From the NCBI GenBank assembly GCA_030149025.1, contig JASBSH010000033.1, forward strand, positions 1-6,898: a DNA stretch of 6,898 nucleotides. Direction: 5' to 3'. The notes below the pieces were generated by a model, which searched no databases, had not been told where the DNA came from, and worked only from the letters and a program-made list of their open reading frames with translations. Below, piece by piece: positions 5,344 to 6,898 of this stretch. Positions within the stretch are counted from its first letter, which is position 1. Every line of letters begins with the position of its first letter. The stretch is from Actinomycetales bacterium (GTDB lineage: Bacteria; Actinomycetota; Actinomycetes; Actinomycetales; BWSM-131). A program made the translations under genes and the position numbers.

Positions 5344-6119
5344 GCCGAGATCCTCGCCTCGTCCTTGGTCCGGCTTGGTGTGCGCCCGGGTTGGAGCAGT
5401 GCGTGCACGAGGTAGGACGCGACCTCGCCGGGTGTGGTGCCGCGACCGAAGATGCGGTCCACGCCGAGCTCGCTCGTCGCCGTCTCGTCGAAGCGAGGGC
5501 CCCCCACGACGAGGAGCGGGACCTGGCCGGCCGGGTAGGCCTCGCGGAACGCCGCGGACATCTCCTTCGTGTTGTGCACGTGCGCGTCCCGCTGCGTGAC
5601 GACCTGGGACACGAGCACGGCGTCGGCCTTCTCCGCGCGGGCGTGCTGGACGAGGTCGGGGACGAGCACCTGGGCGCCGAGGTTCACCACCGAGATCTCG
5701 CGGTAGTACTCCAGGCCCTTCTCCCCCGCGAAGCCCTTGATGTTGAGGATGGCGTCGATCCCGACCGTGTGCGCGTCCGTGCCGATACATGCGCCGACGA
5801 CCACGAGCCTGCGGCGAAGCCGGCCCCGGATCGCGGCGTTGGCCTCGGCGGGGGTCAGCAGCGGGTAGTCCCTCTCCACGACCATGACGTCGTCGAGGTC
5901 GACCAGGTGGTTCACCGAGCCGTAGACGACGAAGAACGTGAAGTCGGGGCCCATCGCCCTGGCATGCACCACCATCGCGGGATCCATACCCATCTTGGCG
6001 GCCAGTTGCAGGGCAGCGCCCTCGGCTCGCTTGTCATGGGGCACGGGCAGCGTGAAGGACATCTGCACCATGCCGTCGCCCGTGGTGTCCCCGTACGGGC
6101 GGACGATGCGCTTGGTCAC
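5340..6119 (-). CDS. kamE: Beta-lysine 5,6-aminomutase, beta (cobalamin-binding) subunit
   Basis: This 259-residue subunit partners with KamD to move the terminal amino group of beta-lysine, giving 3,5-diaminohexanoate by a radical reaction that needs adenosylcobalamin and PLP. Residues about 1-90 form the dimerisation domain typical of KamE (IVRPYGDTTGDGMVQMSF near the start). Residues about 104-245 form the Rossmann-like B12-binding domain. The base-off/His-on motif DxHxxG appears as D115-A-H117-T-V-G120. Lys128, eleven residues after the histidine, matches the spacing of His133 and PLP-binding Lys144 in the Clostridium sticklandii beta subunit. LVVGGPRF (203-210) and IFGRGTTPGEVA (223-234) are the usual C-terminal B12-domain loops. 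The GTG at 6119 overlaps the kamD stop as GTGA and is preceded by a strong GGAGGAGG. The frame extends upstream to 6578, but that is a shadow of kamD. Confidence 0.95.
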   Translation of the reverse strand: MTKRIVRPYGDTTGDGMVQMSFTLPVPHDKRAEGAALQLAAKMGMDPAMVVHARAMGPDFTFFVVYGSVNHLVDLDDVMVVERDYPLLTPAEANAAIRGRLRRRLVVVGACIGTDAHTVGIDAILNIKGFAGEKGLEYYREISVVNLGAQVLVPDLVQHARAEKADAVLVSQVVTQRDAHVHNTKEMSAAFREAYPAGQVPLLVVGGPRFDETATSELGVDRIFGRGTTPGEVASYLVHALLQPGRTPSRTKDEARISA

Positions 6120-6898
6120 GTGGTCGCTCCCTCCTCCAGCAGGTCGATCGCCGGGTTCACGTACCCCTCGGTGCGTTTGACGACGCCGTCCAGTCCCTTG
6201 CCCCGGTCGGCCGGTCGCTTCATCAACCCGAAAGTCCCGTCGCCGATGGCGGTCAGCAGCGGGGCGGAGCTGGAGTCCGCGGTGATGCGCTCCAGGAGGT
6301 CGACCGCCTCGGAGAGCACCTGACGGGCCCTGGTGGAGATGAACCCGTTCGCGGGCGGGTGGAAGTCCTCGGTCAACCCGCCGGCCGCGTTCACCACGTA
6401 CCGCACGTTCTGCAGCGCCAGGTCCCGGTCGCTCAGCCACGGCGTCACGACCGCTTCGGTCATCATCCCGACCAGCAGGATGCCCTGACCCGTTATGGCG
6501 CCGGCCAGGTTGAAGAACCCGTCGAGGAGGTAGCCGCGGAAGACGTCGCCCGTCATGTGCTTGGTGGGCGGCATCCACTTGAGCGGTGACTTCGGGAAGA
6601 GGTGCCGGGCGAGCAGGGCGTGGGCCAGCTCGAGCCGGAAGGAGTCGGGCAGATCCGGGTTGATCTCGAACGCGTGGCCGAGCCCGATCAGGTCCTCGGT
6701 GAGACCGGCCTCCTTGGCGAAGGCCTCGTTGATCAGCTGGCTCACGGTCACCGTGTGGGCGCCCTCCACGGCGTCCGCCGTGGTGAGGTAGTTGTCTTCG
6801 CCGGTGTTGATGATGATCCCGGCGCGGGCGTGGATCTGGCGGGAGAACCGCTGGTCCACGAACGTGCGCACCGGGTTGATGTCGCGGAAGAGGATCCC
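6116..6898 (-). CDS. kamD: Beta-lysine 5,6-aminomutase, alpha subunit, partial
   Basis: The last 260 residues of KamD are visible; the frame stays open to the right edge and the start is outside, since family members are about 510-525 residues. KamD is the TIM-barrel catalytic subunit that holds PLP and substrate beneath the cobalamin of KamE. The fragment starts with GILFRDINPV and continues with FVDQRFSRQIHARAG, IIINTGEDNYLTTADA, a helical region, and KWMPPTKHMTGD, GYLLDGFFNLAGAITGQGI, LVGMMTEAVVTPWLSDRD and NAAGGLTEDFHPPANGFI, all KamD-like. From remembered C. sticklandii numbering, the Arg in LFRD and the Asp in GEDNY have the 30-residue spacing of Arg268 and Asp298; this needs an alignment. 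The OraE ornithine mutase is a single fused chain, so the split favours lysine specificity. kamE follows with a GTGA overlap. Confidence 0.94.
   Translation of the reverse strand, partial: GILFRDINPVRTFVDQRFSRQIHARAGIIINTGEDNYLTTADAVEGAHTVTVSQLINEAFAKEAGLTEDLIGLGHAFEINPDLPDSFRLELAHALLARHLFPKSPLKWMPPTKHMTGDVFRGYLLDGFFNLAGAITGQGILLVGMMTEAVVTPWLSDRDLALQNVRYVVNAAGGLTEDFHPPANGFISTRARQVLSEAVDLLERITADSSSAPLLTAIGDGTFGLMKRPADRGKGLDGVVKRTEGYVNPAIDLLEEGATT

Noticed and set aside
5241..6323. 360-codon plus-strand frame opposite kamE, kamD and kal
   Set aside because: It is the mirror of real genes; the minus-strand products carry intact catalytic motifs, while this one is His/Arg/Val-rich with no motif.
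5340..6898. Assignment as D-ornithine 4,5-aminomutase (OraS/OraE)
   Set aside because: OraE is a single fused chain with a small OraS partner; here the barrel and B12 subunits are separate genes followed by kal, which fits lysine metabolism.
1..6898. Mobile element, CRISPR array, tRNA or defence system
   Set aside because: No transposase or integrase motif, regular repeat-spacer array, cloverleaf sequence or defence-protein motif was seen on either strand.

Overview
The window reads as chromosomal DNA of a high-GC actinobacterium. Evidence: strongly GC-biased third codon positions, GTG starts, 4-bp overlapping gene junctions, an RbpA protein (found only in actinobacteria), and the neighbourhood rbpA / fxsA / ppm1, which is also seen in Mycobacterium tuberculosis and Streptomyces. 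I cannot name a genus. No mobile element, CRISPR array, tRNA or rRNA was seen.

Left part, plus strand (1-2286): the 3' end of an M15B/VanY-type D-Ala-D-Ala carboxypeptidase with a long coiled coil, then a UMF1-family MFS transporter whose GTG start has no clear ribosome binding site. Next comes rbpA (2422-2778), preceded by a very good match to a SigR/SigH thiol-stress promoter (GGAAC-N18-GTT). rbpA converges on fxsA across a strong hairpin that overlaps the fxsA stop codon.

Middle, minus strand (2829-4195): ppm1 (polyprenol monophosphomannose synthase) followed by fxsA, joined by an ATGA overlap. A 28-bp perfect palindrome lies inside the 3' end of ppm1. Upstream of ppm1 is a 674-bp stretch (4196-4869) without a convincing gene. 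It holds a near-consensus leftward promoter overlapped by two LacI-type operator-like sites spaced exactly 40 bp apart.

Right part, minus strand (4870-6898): a tightly overlapping operon kamD (partial) - kamE - kal. kamDE encode adenosylcobalamin/PLP-dependent beta-lysine 5,6-aminomutase, and kal encodes 3-aminobutyryl-CoA ammonia-lyase. These are the second and last dedicated steps of the 3,5-diaminohexanoate route that turns lysine into acetoacetate and crotonyl-CoA. The other pathway genes (kamA, kdd, kce) would be expected beyond the right edge. The route is best known from fermentative anaerobes, so its presence in an actinomycete next to housekeeping genes is the most interesting metabolic content here. 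I saw no wholly new system.
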